Source: Nageia nagi (lineage: Eukaryota > Pinophyta). From it: DNA of 64,000 bases. The stretch spans positions 23,684,001-23,748,000 of the forward strand of contig JBITNC010000002.1 in the NCBI GenBank assembly GCA_050084985.1. Direction: 5' to 3'. The notes below the pieces were generated by a model. It was given only the letters and a program-made list of their open reading frames with translations, was not told the DNA's origin and searched no databases. Both the position numbers and the translations under genes were made by a program. This document shows, in pieces, positions 1 through 12,860 of this stretch (the stretch's first letter is position 1; the number at the start of each line of letters is the position of its first letter).

Positions 1-303
1 GACATATTTGTAGGATGAATCGCCATTTTGTATTCAACGACCAATTAGGGTTAGGGTAGGTAGACTATAAATATGTGTGGGAATAGAATAGTTGCCATCT
101 TGAAAAATATATCATTTGAGTTGTAAGGAGGTAGCCCCTGAAAGTGGCCTATAATTCTTTATGGTTATTCATTGAAGTGATTTTGTTACTATCTTGTTCT
201 ATTCATATTCATGTTGTTTATGTTGTGAGATTGGGATACATTTTGCTATTGTTTTACTATTATTGGATGGGAATCTTATTTAGGAACTTGCAGGTTCTTA
301 ACA
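1..303 (+). repeat. Element A 5' LTR (left end outside window)
   Basis: This segment matches 14941-15244 with scattered substitutions, including the TATA-like ctataaatatg at about 66 and the end ttcttaaca. It is followed after 2 bases by a primer-binding-site-like sequence, so it is the R-U5 part of a 5' LTR. The U3 part lies beyond the window start. Confidence 0.88.
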
Positions 304-305
304 TC

Positions 306-317
306 TAGTATCAAAGC
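306..317 (+). other. Element A primer binding site (initiator tRNA-Met type)
   Basis: The sequence tagtatcaaagc differs from the plant initiator-Met primer site TGGTATCAGAGC at two bases, both G-to-A. It sits two bases after the LTR end, the expected place for priming minus-strand DNA synthesis. Confidence 0.75.
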
Positions 318-1039
318 TTCAATTTTGGCAACTATGAGCTGGTTAAGGATTGAGATTGTATGTTTCTAGCTGAAACACTACCAAAATTTTGCTAAAACAT
401 CAAAGTTGCATCAAGTTGGAACTCTAGCTTTTGCCCATTTTATGACTAAAACTCTACCCAAAAAAAATTTAGAATTTTGGCTAATTTTTTCCACGATAGT
501 TCATGACCCTCATTCACACCTTGCCATTCATGTATCACACCCTTCCACTTGCCCTTCTCTTCCCTATGCATCAACCTTCATACTGCAAGTTGTCATCATT
601 TCTAAAATAGCCATTTTTCCTTGGGGAATCATAAATTTCTTTATCATAAATAGCGACTGCTAAAATAGGAAAAAACTTCAAAGATCATTATCCTTCAAAC
701 TATGAGGAATTAGGTGATTATGAAAAAGATAGTTTATCAAAAAATAATGACTACTAAAATAAGAAAATAATCATCATTTTGGGACCTATAAGAAATAATC
801 ATCAGTTTCCAAAAATTGTAGTTTCTAAAAATAGTAGTTTTTAAAATAGTAAGATGGATGATGGTTGTATATACTTGGATATGGATAAATTATCATATAG
901 AATAGACTAGATATCATACCTAATAAGTGATTCTCATCTCCCTACTACTCTTGATGAACTCAAAAATCAATAGAAGCAATATCTTCCTCATATGATACTA
1001 TAGATTGAAAGATTCAACTCCTGGAGAAAATCATAGTTC

Positions 1040-2330
1040 ATAACACATCATCAGCTACAAGTGGATCAAGTCAATTTCAATTGTATATTAGGAAAGGCTT
1101 TCATAACTTTCAAGGATCACAACAATCCTTTATTCTTTTGATTTTTCAAGATTTGATGGTGATGACCGCACTAGCTAGTTGTATCAAGCTGAGCAATATT
1201 TCTCCTTAAATCAAATACCTAACACTCAAGAGGTCAACCTCGCCTCTTTTCACATAGAGCATGAAACCATCCAATGGTACTAATGGTTTGAAATGAAAAT
1301 GGCACCTCATCTTGAGGGGGTTTCACCCATAACCTCCTTACTAGATTTTTTCCCATTGATTTTAAAGATTCCATCAATTCCCTCACCAAATTATGCCATA
1401 TAACTACAGTGAGAGAATACCAAACTAAATTTGAAAAGCTTCCTATTTATACTAAATGATTAGATTAGGCATTCTTTCATAGTTGTTTTATCAGCAAGTA
1501 AAGGAAGAAATCTAAGTCGAAGTCAAAATGTTCAATCCTAGCAACATGATAGCAACAATAGGGCTTGTCAAATTGATGGAGGATAAGTTTAGTGTACAAC
1601 ACAAAATAACAAAGTAAACTTCTTGGAAACCACAAACTTCTCACAGCAATCACAAACCATAACACTCCTTATTGGTTAAGATATTGACTCCTACTAAGAT
1701 GGAGGAGAGTAAGAAAAAAGGGCTTTGTTATAATTGTGATGAAACCTTTGCATCGAGCCATCATTGTGTAACTCAAAAACTATATATCTTGGATGCAGAT
1801 TGCCCTATGGAACCACTTGAAGAGGATTTTGAGGATGCCATGATGGATATTGAAGAAGAATTAGACCAACCGGCTAAAGTTGTTCTTGAAATTTCTTGCA
1901 ATGCCCTCTATGGGCTTACATCTCCAAAAACCATGAAATTTCGAGGATATTTCAAGGGGAAACTATTGATAATATTGCTTGACTTAGGAAGACCTCATAA
2001 TTTTATGGATCCTAATGTGGCCAAAAAGAACCACTCTTATATCTATCCACAAAATAATTTTGAGGTAATGATAGGGAATGGAGGAAAAATTGCTTACAAA
2101 GGATAGTGTCATAATATCAAGCTCAATATGGGTGACTACAAGATGCAAATCGACATGTATGTTCTATCATTAGGTGGGTGTAATGTGGTCCTTGGTATAC
2201 AATGGTTGATGACATTGGGCTCTGTTCTTTGATATTTTCATGAGCTATGGATGGAATTCAAAGTTAACGAGAATAAATATACTCTCAAAGGAATTAAGGT
2301 AGGGCATTCATAAATTATTAGTTCTCATCA
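1040..2330 (+). pseudogene. Element A gag and protease remnant
   Basis: Broken reading frames over 1140-1480 resemble the Ty3/gypsy Gag core (a FDG-like start, an LYQAEQYF-like stretch and a WY pair near 1275). The frame open from 1672 contains the zinc knuckle typical of chromoviruses, GLCYNCDETFASSHHC, at about 1723-1770; it would bind packaged RNA. Further on, LLDLGRPHNFMDP near 1970-2010 corresponds to the retropepsin active site, normally D-S/T-G. Here the middle residue is leucine, so the protease would be inactive. Frame breaks at 2106 and 2230 confirm decay. The 304-1040 leader shows no recognisable gene. Confidence 0.78.
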
Positions 2331-2519
2331 CATGGAGAAACTATTGAAGAAAGGAAGTAAGGGAATGGTGGTACAACTATTCTCTATTTAGCCAGCCTTA
2401 CAAGACTCACTAGAAGTATAGGAATTACAACACGTACTTGCCCATCATATGGGTGTATTTTAGAAACCCCATGAGTTGCCACCTCATCACCCTCATGACC
2501 ATGTAATTCAATTAATCCC

Positions 2520-5159
2520 TAGGATTCAACCACCCAACATTCGACCTTACCACTACCCCTTCCTATAGAAGGATGAAATAGAAAAGCTTGTGGAATACAT
2601 GTTAGAAGTTGGCATCATTCATCCAAGTATGATTCTTTACTCTTCTTTTATTTTGGGTAAATGCAAGAAGATGAGTCCCACTTTGGAGGAAGTCTTATGA
2701 ACTACTAGGTTTTTGTAAATATTTAATAACTTTTTATTTTTTTGTAATTATGAAAAAATAAAATATATGCACAATCTACATGCAATTCTTCATGAGTTAA
2801 ATAAAAAATAAATTAAAATTGATAAGTTTTATTCAAATTATGCTTACCGAACATGAGCATTTTTTGAAACAATAATCATAGCCAATAAAAAATAAAATAT
2901 TCATGAAAAAAGTACAAAAAAATATCATCCACAATATTTAGTGTCTTGGGTATCTTTAAGAAAAAGGATTTGAAAAAATATTTTAATTTAGGTCCAATTA
3001 TGCTTGACGAACATGATGGGTATGGTCCTGAAATTGTATTTTTTAAACAGTGGGTTTTGTATTTATTTAATAACCATTTTTTTTAGAATTATGAAAAAAA
3101 TAATATATTTGCACAATTTGCATATAATTCTTCATAAGATAAAAATAAAATAAAATAAAAATGATAAGTTTAGGTCAAATTATGCTTACCGAACATGAGC
3201 AATTTTCTAAATGATAATCATGGTTGATAAAAAATTAATAAAAAATAAAATATTCATGAAAAAATTATAAAAAAATATCCTCGATAATATTTAATGTCTT
3301 AGGTATATTTGCCCAAAAGGATTTTAAAATATATTTTAATTTAGTTCTAATTATGCTTTTCGAACATAATGAGGGTATGGTCCTAAAAATGTGTTTTTTA
3401 AATAGTAGCTTTTAAATATGCCTACCAAATATTATTTTTTATCATTTGGGTATTAAAATAAATTACATGTTTGAAAACTAGACTTTGAGAACTACATTTT
3501 TACCTAAGTGACTTTTTTCAAAAAATCAAACTCTAAGTGCTTCAAATTTTGAGATCAAGTATGAGCAGACCTAAAAATTAGGGAAAACCCTTTCACTTTT
3601 TGGCCAAAAGTGGAACTCATATTCTTGTACTTACCTTTCCATTGGTTCATAAAAATGATAGGTCATGGTAGATGTACATTAACTTTCAAGATTTGAATAA
3701 ATCACCATCAAGCATAAGTTTCCCATTCTAGTCATTGATGAACTATTAGATGAACTCCATGTGCAAAAGTTTTTTCCAAATTAGATCTTTGATTTGGGTA
3801 TTATCAAATCCATATTTGCAAAGAAGATATTTTGAAAACTACTTTTCGCATGCATGAAGGTCATTATGAGTTATTAGTAATGCCCTTTAGCCTTACTAAT
3901 GTTTCTTCCACCTTCCAGAGTCTGATGAACCAGGTATTTTGCTCTTATCTTCAAAAATTTATTTTATTTTTAGTTGATGATATTTTGATCTATAGCAAAA
4001 CTTGGGAGTATCACTTGTTCCAATTAGATCAAACCTTGCAACTCCTCCATGAGAATCAATTATATGCTAAGCGCTTTAAATGTTCTTTTGGCCAAAAAGA
4101 GCTCAAGTAACTTGGACACTTCATTTTAGAAGAAGATGTCAAGGTTGACTGACTAAAGATTGAGGATATACAAACTTGGCCTCTTCCTAAATCCTTGAAG
4201 AACTTATGAGGCTTCCTCGGATTGATAGGTACTATCATAAGTTTGTAAAATATTATGAAAAAACTATAGTCCCACTCACATATTTGGTCAAGAATAATAC
4301 CTTCACTTGGTTAGCATCTATAGAAGAATCCTTTCATCAACTAAAGGTTATCATGTGATCTACTCTAGTATTGGCCATACCAGATTTTTCCAAAATATTC
4401 ATGATTGAGAGTGATGCCTCTAGGGTCAAAATTGGATTCATGTTGATGCAATAAGGGTGACCTTTGGCTTTCATAAGCAATTCCCTTTCAGGTAAAAATG
4501 TGTCTAAATCCACCTATGAAAAAGAAATACTTACGATCATTCATGTTGTTCAGCATTGGATATCCTACCTCATTGGTTGCCATTTTATCATCAAAATCGA
4601 CCAACATAGTTTGAAATACTGCCTAGAATAATGCATCTCTACCCTAGAATAATAAAAGTGGATTTCTAAACTCTTAGGGTATTATTATGAGATTATGTAT
4701 AGAAAGGGTAGTGATAATGTAGTTTTTGATGCTCTTTCTTGAAAATTTGAGGATATTGTGGCACTCCAAGCCTTTTCATTTCTAGTTTTGCAATGGCTCA
4801 ACTACATTAAACAAGAATGGCTCTAGGATAGTTTGACCCACTCAGTGATTCAATAGTTGTAGATAGATCTAATGAGCAAACCTCCTTTTTTCTAACATGA
4901 GGGAATTCTATGATTCAAAGGTTGTATTGCATTGCCTACAAATTCTTCATGTCATGATTTGACACTTTAGGAGTTGCATGTTGCACCAATAGATGACCAT
5001 TATTGGTTTTTGAAAACCTATCGATGAGTGTTTTTCTCTTTTTATTATTGGGGTATGAAACATGATATCAAGAATTTTGTATCTAAATGTGATGTTTATC
5101 AGTGATAGAAAGGTGAGATAGTGGGAACCACTGGATTACTTCAACCCTTACCCATACCA
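2520..5159 (+). pseudogene. Element A reverse transcriptase, RNase H and integrase N-terminus remnant
   Basis: The start of reverse transcriptase is visible at 2560-2655, then broken by an AT-rich block, and resumes near 3615 (RSW-MYINFQDLNK region). The open segment 3832-4110 contains the palm, with VMPFSLTNVSSTFQSLMN and the polymerase motif LVDDIL near 3975. RNase H follows at 4385-4640, with IESDAS holding the first catalytic Asp and a STYEKEILTI helix. The zinc-binding domain of integrase lies at about 4970-5105, ending YWGMKHDIKNFVSKCDVYQ. The next bases encode the LPIP linker, and copia element B starts right there. Numerous in-frame stops make this a pseudogene. The integrase catalytic core is found beyond B, at 13764 onward. 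Confidence 0.85.
2690..3610. repeat. AT-rich tandem dimer inside element A reverse transcriptase
   Basis: A unit of about 345 bp starting near 2709 recurs near 3054, then the copy trails off at about 3410. Each unit contains a pair of related sub-motifs, atgcttaccgaacatgagc and atgcttgacgaacatgatg, about 170 bp apart. The block interrupts the reverse transcriptase frame and codes for nothing visible. It could be an inserted satellite fragment or the remains of a non-coding mobile element; no terminal inverted repeats or target duplication were apparent. Confidence 0.7.
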
Positions 5160-5655
5160 TGTTGGAATGTATAATGCATTATTGTAAAGGTTTCTATTAA
5201 ATATTCTATGTAAGTTCACTAATACTTAGGTGTATCATTTGATACCTTAAGTATTTAAGTGAATACAATAATGTAACTTGTCCTACACTCCATGTAATGA
5301 GCATGCCCTTGGGTAAAAGGATGTGCATGTCATGCTTTTGTACATTGAATAAAAGGGTGATCCAAAGAGGAATTTTGGCCTATAAATAGAAGGCTTCCTT
5401 TTTGTGATCACACATCAATTGTGGTGTAAATTTATGATATAGGATAGTTGTTAGGAGAAAAGAGTAGGAGGATTGCAAGAGTTCATATTTGTTAAGAAGA
5501 GAGATCTAGTTAGTGGATGTACTCCTAGTTGGAGGAATCACTTACATCTTGTGTTATCTTTGTGAGATTGCTTTATGTGATAGTTAGATGTGAATTGAGA
5601 GCTTTCATGTGATCTTGGTTATTTAGAAATTATCTTGTTAGTGTTAGCTCCTTTA
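5160..5655 (+). repeat. Element B 5' LTR
   Basis: It resembles 13312-13763 along its length, with a TATA box at 5381-5389 preceded by a conserved aaaagggtgatccaaa block. The primer site ttggtatcagacctt follows at 5658. It is 496 bp; the 3' copy is shorter because of small deletions near its right end. Confidence 0.88.
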
Positions 5656-8529
5656 AATTGGTATCAGACCTTAGTGTGGAAGTTCTTCTTCTTGGTATGG
5701 AAGCTCTTCCTCAACATCTTGGTGATCTTTCTTCTTTCCTCATCTCACACTCCATTGGTGAGGTAAAAAAAACTAAGAGAAGGTATAAATTTCCCTCTCT
5801 TTGGTTATTTTATATATCATTGCATTATGCTACTAACATATTACTTGTTATGTGTTAGTCCTTTTTTTGGAAAAATATGGCTAACATAGTTGCATTTTTT
5901 ACTAACCCTTTATGTTACTTGCAATTTTTTAATTGCTACAATTTTTTTTTTTTTAAAAGGGATTAGTATACAAAAAAAGGGGGCATTATTTTTCTTTATA
6001 AGTATATATGATACATATTATTGTTATTGCTAACACTATTTTAAAATGCAATTTTTGTTTTTGCTTAAATAACAATAGTATGTTTCCTATTACACCATTT
6101 TAGTGTGAAATATAATGAAAGTTATTTTTTTTCTACATATTGTTACTATGTTAGCATTCCAATAAAATAGGGAGAGAGAGTTTATACAAATAAATAAAAC
6201 TAATCTTTTGAAATATTTCTAAAGCCTTTTTTTTATATACATATTTTTTTGAAATTAATTTTTTTTGTTTCTTCTAATGTTTCAAAGGGGGAGGTTGACC
6301 AGCTACTAGCTAACCAAACCCTACCTATATCTCTTAGCCATTGAGCAACTTTGTTGTTTGCTTTTTTTTTTTTACATAGCTGGAAGGGTCAGTCTCCTAT
6401 GCATCCCTCACTTCACTCATGGTCCTCTCAACCTCTCTCTCTATCTCATAGTTGGGCTGGCTTCTCCTTCCAACTGGGCTGGCTTCTCCTCATGGTCGAT
6501 CTTCTAAGTGTGACCCCACTTGAGACCTCCCTCTATGACCTTGCTTCTCCTATGCTTAGAAACTCCTTTTGTGTTGTATTCTCCTATCCTGACAACCTTA
6601 GTGGGAGTGTTCTACACATCCTCTTAGCTTCTTTTTGGCCCTTGTGGCCCTTGTAGACTCTCTAACACATTTTTTTTCTCCACCATCTCTTTTTTTTTCT
6701 TATTGCTCCTCTCACATGCTCAATGAGCTCCTTTCATGTTTAAACATCTCCTCCCTTATTGCCAGCTGCAATCTCTCCTCATGTTGATCTATCTCTATGC
6801 ATTGACCTTCTTTATCCAAGATTATTTTTGGCTGCCCTCTTTTGGAATTATTTATTGCTCTCTTTCCTTTGCATGGAATTTTTTTTTTTTTGGTAGAGTA
6901 TAGGCTTCACCTTGCAAATTAATTACTGAAGAGGGAAGTGGAGTATAGTTTTTCCTAACATTTAAGTCTTTGCAAAAAGTATGATAAAACTTTAATTACT
7001 CTCCCCTAAAATACATGCTTTCCTCCTTTCCAATTTATGTTCCTCATTAGAAAATTTAGGTTAATGATGATTGCATTGTTTAAATGGAGGATTTTATTAT
7101 CATATTTAATGCTTCATCATCATTCCTAGTTACTTTCTCTTAGGAATTATTTTTGAAAGGAGTAATTTTCTTTAGTACTTAAATGCAAAAGAGGAGGCTA
7201 ATCTTTTAGTGAATTTTTTTATCTAAGAGGAATTTTTTTTCTTAGTTAAAATTTCTAAGGTAATTTTTTTTAAGTATTTATTGTTGAAAGCATCTTCCTT
7301 AGAGATTTAATTTTTTTAAGTAAAAAGGGGGGAATTTTTTAAAGTGAATTTTTTTTACTTAAAAAATTTAGTCCCTTATATTTCTTCTCTAGACTTTAAA
7401 TATTTATTTATGGAAATAATGCATGCCTATCACTCAAAATTATGTGAATGCCTCTTAAATGTTTGCCTTTAAATTCTTTATGAATGGACTAGTTCTTATA
7501 AAGGAATAATGCATGCTTACTTAATTTATGAATTGACGCATGTTTATTACTTATTTCTTTAAGTTAATGATGCATACTTATTTTTAAAATTAAGTGAATA
7601 ATGCATGCTTCTTACTTAATTTTTTTTAAGTTAATGAAAATAATGCATGCTTGTTACTTTTATTTTTTTAAGTTATGATGCATTTAATGACTCTCTAATT
7701 TTTTTACTTCTTTATGCAAAGTATAGAATGGACTTGTGCAAAATAAAGAATGATGTAAAAGATGTTCTTTAGGGGTTGGTAAGCAAAACCCATTGGACAT
7801 TTAGGTTTCAAATCTTAAATGGATGATGTTTTTACTTATGCTCTTCTACTTCATGTTTTGCACTTTGATTTATTTTCTTATGTAATCAAAATGCAAATAT
7901 TGAAATGAGAAACCCCCTTAAATGAACACATCTACATGTACATTCCATAACAAGACTTGTTTGGGGAGCCATGAGGTGAGGATAGGTGAAATTTTGTACT
8001 TCTCAATTGCCCCTAAGTCCTTTATTGGTCTGGACATACTCTATTAAGTGGATAGGCATGTGTGTAGTGATACCATATGTCTACACATCCATTCAAGGAT
8101 TATCCTAATAACCTAGGAGGACAACTTGAAACCTAATCAAGATTAATAATTTGGTCAATCTAATAAATATCAAAAGCTTGAAAAATAGCTAGTACTTCTC
8201 CTTGTGAAAGTATATTACTGCCCAAGGGGAACTAGTTGAGGATTGGTAGGACCTGGGCTCCTCTTATGTGGGCATCTAGGTGAAGGCCTAATTTTAGACA
8301 AGAAAATAAACCTCAACAATGTCACTCTACTTCTACGATTCTTAAGATGAGAAATGTATTTGGGTACATGGGTTATTATTTGAATTGTAAAATATTTACA
8401 CTTGTGAATCAAATCAATCATGTCTTTAGTGTTAAATATAATATATATTATTTACTTGATTAAAACTTAACATTTAATATTGTTTATTAAACCACATGCT
8501 TATTATTATTTCACATTCTTATGTAGCAA
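5656..8529 (+). other. Element B long untranslated leader
   Basis: About 2.9 kb separates the 5' LTR from gag, where copia elements usually have far less. No conserved reading frame is visible. In order it holds the primer site (5658-5670), T-rich low-complexity sequence, a pyrimidine-rich block (6350-6800), repeated aatgcatgctta motifs (7410-7690), and a block at 7765-8360 that is clearly similar to 25410-26030 in element C. The short open frames at 5658-5858 and 6351-6656 look fortuitous. Confidence 0.75.
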
Positions 8530-9429
8530 ATGGAAGACTCTTTTTTACCCAAACACATTCTTGATGGTTCCAACTTTGAGATTTGGAAAGCATGGATAGG
8601 ACCTAAATTATAAGAAAAGAAGCTTTGGCAAATAATGAATGAGAACCTTGTACCTCCTACAGATGAGAAGGCACTAGAGGCTTACAACATAAAGAATGAG
8701 TTGGCAACCTTCATGATTTACTGTATAATTTTAGATGATGAACTCTTGATGATTTTCTCTTCAACCTCAGCAAAAGAAGCTTGGGATAAGCTTAAACAAA
8801 TCTACCTTAGTTCAAAATTTTCAAGAAGGTTTACCATTCTTCAAAATTTGTTTCAATCTCATCAAGTGGAAGATGAAAATGTGGCTATCTACTTGAATAA
8901 AATAATTGATCTAAGGACCCAACTTGTTGCTTATAGGTGCAATTGGATTAATGATGAGTTCATGGCCTTCATCATTCTTCAAAGCCTTTCTTTAAAGTTT
9001 AAAAACTTTAGGATAGTTATGGAAATAAGGTTTGATGATGAAGAAGGAGTCTTCTCCCTTAAGAATCTTTTTAGGCACATATTGAAGTATAAAGAAAACC
9101 TTAACAATAAAGTGATGATTTATTCTACTAAGGATAATAATATTGCTCTTGAAGCAACCAAAACTCCTTTCAAGAAGAAGTTCAACCATCAAAAGAAATC
9201 TTATCCTTTTTCTTTCAAAAGGTTTGAGAAAAGAGGCAATGGCTACAATAGTAGCACAAATAATAGAAATAACAACCACAGTAGTAGAAATAATAGCAAT
9301 AACAACCACTTCAAGCAAAGAAATGGAAAAGGTAAAGTAAATAATCTATATCCTAAGGAAAAATTTGATGGTAATTGTAACTATTATCACATTCAAGGTC
9401 ACAAAGAAGTTGATTTCTACAAAAAGTAA
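8530..9429 (+). pseudogene. Element B gag (Ty1/copia, UBN2-type)
   Basis: The frame opens at the ATG at 8530 and runs to 9429 with a single in-frame TAA at 8611. It would give about 299 residues. The early segment with DGSNFEIWKAW matches the copia Gag start, and the middle has SAKEAWDKLKQIYLS and a helical UBN2-type core. An Asn/Ser-rich linker (about 9240-9320) precedes the zinc knuckle near 9370-9420. There CNYYHIQGHKEVDFYKK keeps the first Cys and the His but has lost the second and last Cys. RNA packaging by this copy would therefore be defective. The open frame beginning at 8635 is the downstream part of the same gene. Confidence 0.85.
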
Positions 9430-9479
9430 AGAGAGAAAAAGAATAGAGGTAATGGAAATATAAAGAACTAAAAAGGAAA

Positions 9480-12456
9480 GAAGAATATTCATGTTGGTTT
9501 TGCTGCAATGCTCTACTCTATGTCTTGCTCTTTTTAGTCTAACTATATTGTTCACTCTAGTTGCACTAATCACCTATGCTTTGAAAAGAAAAAGTTTGAG
9601 AACTTTCACAAGTATAGAAAAGATGTGGTTGTGATAGGTGATAACTCTACCCTTGAAGTCCAAAGAATTGGGAGTGTGTTAATTCATGAAAAGATTCTTG
9701 AAAATGTTCTCTATATTTCTAAGTTAAGGATGAACCTTCTCTCCATGATCCAAGTTGTAGAAAAGGTTACTCTTTTGAGTTTGACTCTCAATTCTGATAC
9801 ATTAAGAAAGGACTTTCCACTTTGGTTAAAGGATATATGAAAGATAACCTCTACATCATGAATCAAGTTCCATCAAAGATGTGTCTTACTTCTAGTATGT
9901 ATTCTAGAGGCAATCTTTGATACCATTGTTTAGGACAACTTAACCATAAGAGTATTCAAGTAATGAAAGGCCAAGAACTTGTGCAAGGTTTGCCTTCAAT
10001 TTCTCCTTTAGTTGGTCTATGTAAGAAGTGCATTCTTAAAAAGATGTATAAACAAAAGTTTGAAAAAGATAAGGCAACAAGAGCATCTCAACCTCTTCAA
10101 CTTATGCATTCAAATTTGATGGGTCCATTTTAGACTAAGTTGTTTGGAGGAGCATCTTACATCTTGACCTTCATTGATAACTTTAGTAGGATGACCTTTG
10201 GGTATCTACTTAAGCACAAGGATCAAGCATTTGTGAGTTTTAAATTTTTTAATGCCTTTATTGAGAATCAAACTAACCTTAAAATCACGATGTTGAGATT
10301 AGATAATGGAGGAGAATATAACAACAATGAATTTAATGACTATTGTGCTAAGTATGGAATTAAAAGGTAATTTATGATTCCCTACACTCCTCATTAGAAT
10401 GGTGTTGCTAAAAGGAAAAATAAGATAATTATGGAGATGGCTAGATGCATGTTGGGTAATCTTCTTAAATTCATATGGGGTGAAGCTATAAACACTGGTA
10501 TTTACACATTGAATAGGTGTCCCATAAAAGCCATTCAAATTAAAACTCCTTTTGAGGCTTGTTAGGAAGAAAACCTAACATTTCTCACCTTAGGGTGTTT
10601 GGTTGTGAAGCATTCTCCTACATTATTTCTAAGAAAAGGTAGAAGTTAGATAAAAAAAATGCATCTTTGTGGGTTATGATAGTCAACATAGAAGCTATAG
10701 GCTCTACTCTCCAACCTATAAAGTAGTGTTCATTTCAAGGGATGTAAAGTTCAATAAACTTCTTGATGAATCTACTTTTAATAAGAATGATGATGATCTA
10801 AAGGACTCTTCAGTTGCACCTAGCTAATTAGATATTGATGTAGACAAGTCACCTCAAGAGCAAAATTCTCTAACACAAAGGGTAACAAGGAGCATAACCT
10901 TGAATAAATTCTTATTTGCCAAGATTGAAAACAAGCATGAGCCCTCAACCTTAAAATAAGCTTCAAAGCATGAGTGCTGGATGGAAGCTGTGAAAGTGTA
11001 GTATAAGGTGCTTATGAAAAATAAAACTTGGTACTTGGTTCCTTATCTCAATGAGAAGAATGTGATTGGTAATAGGTGGATCTACAAGGTTAGGTTCAAT
11101 TCAATTGGAGATATTAAAAAATACAAGGCAAGGTTAATAGCTAAAGGTTTGCTCAGAAATATGGTGTAGATTATGAGGAAACCTTTACTCTCATTACAAA
11201 TATGCCTACTATGAGAGTTATTTTTACTTTTTTTGCAACTCAAAGATAGAAATTTTTTCAACTTGACATAAAGAGTGCATTTCTTAATGGTGAATTAGAT
11301 ATGAAAATCTTAATGAATCAACTAGAAGGGTTTATTATGGAAGGTAAAGATTTCTTTGTGTGCAAGATAAAGAAGTCATTGTATAGACTTAAGCAACTAC
11401 CTAGAACCTAGTATAGAAAGATTTTAAGGTACTTTGTAGACATTAGATTCTCCAAGTGTTTTTTCTAACTTCAATCTATATGTGCTTAATTAAGGAAAAG
11501 ACATGGTATTAATTCCCCTTTATATGAATGATCTTCTGATAACTAAGAATAATGATGAAATCATTCAAGAGTGCATATCCAAACTTAAGGCAACATTTGA
11601 ATGATTAATCTTGGTCTCTTACACTACTATCTTGGCATGTAAGTGTATCAAGACAAGGATTGTACTTACCTCAATTAATCTAAGTATATATCAGATATCT
11701 TGTAGAAGTTTGGAATGGAAGAGTGTAGATATACTATGATATTAGTCTCTCTTAGAATCATTATTTCTCTAAGCTCCAACTCTCAATTAACTGATGCTAC
11801 AATTTACGGGTAATTAATTGGTATTCTTTTGTATTTGACTATATCCAGGTTAGATATTGCTTTTGCAATGAATCAGATGGCATCAATTCATGCAAAAACT
11901 ATATATTGAGCACCTCAATGTTGTTAAAAAAATATTGAGGTATGTTGTAAGGACTAAGGATCTTGCTCTCAAGTATTCTAAGTTACCTTTGTTTGTTCTC
12001 TATAGATTTTAAGATTCTAACTATGGACAAGATAGAGATGATAAGAAATCAACCTCTACATATGTGTTTAGCATTGGTTTAGGTGCTATCTCTTGAGCTT
12101 CCAAGAATCAACCTACTATTTCTCTTTCCACCATAGAAGTTGAATATCATGACATGTCTATTGTAGCCCAGAAATCCATTTGGCTAAGGCATATTTTAAA
12201 AGAAATTAGGTATGAGCAAGGTGGCTCATCTTTGATCTCTTCAAATAATTAGTCAGCTATTTTTTTGGCTAAAAATCTTATGTTCCATAAAAGAACAAAA
12301 CATGTGGAAATCCATGCCCATTTTATCAGGCAGAAGGTTCTTGATGGCATCATACACCTAGAGTATTATCTATCCACCTTGAACTCCATTGATTTGTTCA
12401 CCAAGCCCCTCTTAAAGCTTAGATCTATAAGCTTAGGGATGCTATTAGGTTGGTGA
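9480..12456 (+). pseudogene. Element B pol: protease, integrase, reverse transcriptase, RNase H remnant
   Basis: The protease region is near 9540-9800 (CTNHLCFEKKKF with downstream GDNSTLEVQ). The integrase zinc domain is near 9930-10050. The catalytic core at 10110-10430 shows GGASYILTFIDNFSRMT and LRLDNGGEYNNNEF, the second catalytic Asp region. Reverse transcriptase spans about 10980-11560, with WIYKVRFNS, QLDIKSAFLNGELDM and the active-site box YMNDLL, where the first of two Asp is replaced by Asn. RNase H and the C-terminal part follow at 12000-12456 (KKSTSTYVFSIG, then KRTKHVEIHAHFIRQKV). More than ten stops or shifts break the frame. The replaced Asp means this copy could not reverse transcribe even if read through. 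Confidence 0.87.
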
Positions 12457-12599
12457 AGTTACTCTCAAGGGGGACTGAAGTTTGAATTCTTATGTTGAAT
12501 TCATATTTGTGCTGATAACTTCACCCCTAAGAGGATTTTATGTTGTATAGTGTTGATTTTGTTGTACATCTTTATGGTAAGTTCATTCTACATGAGGAA

Positions 12600-12860
12600 C
12601 TTGTTGTACATTTTTTAAAGAAAAAAGATTGATCAATCTAGCACTATTTAGTTATCCATGTGATAGGAACTCTTATGTGTCTTTTGGCACTATTTAGTTA
12701 TTCATATATGAGGAACTCGTCTATGCATTCTTTATTTTGGTCAATCTAGCATTGTTTAGTTATCCATGTGTGAGGAACTCTTATGTGTCTTTTGGCATTA
12801 TTTAGTTATCCATATGTGAGGAACTTGCATGTGCATACTCTATTTTGTAATGATAATCAA
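12600..12860 (+). repeat. Element B 3'-region tandem repeats (~50-65 bp)
   Basis: The phrases gttatccatgtgtgaggaac and tatgtgtcttttggcac recur about four times, in alternating short and long unit forms. The same repeat, expanded to more copies, occurs between pol and the 3' LTR of element C at 36600-37140. It belongs to the family and lies in the presumed 3' untranslated region. Confidence 0.8.

Noticed and set aside
45-60. Telomere-like ttagggttaggg in the LTR of A
   Set aside because: Only two units, present in both LTR copies, so it is part of the LTR sequence.
6351-6656. 101-residue frame in the leader of B
   Set aside because: It comes from a pyrimidine-rich tract (Ser/Leu/Phe-rich), and the matching region of C has no equivalent frame.
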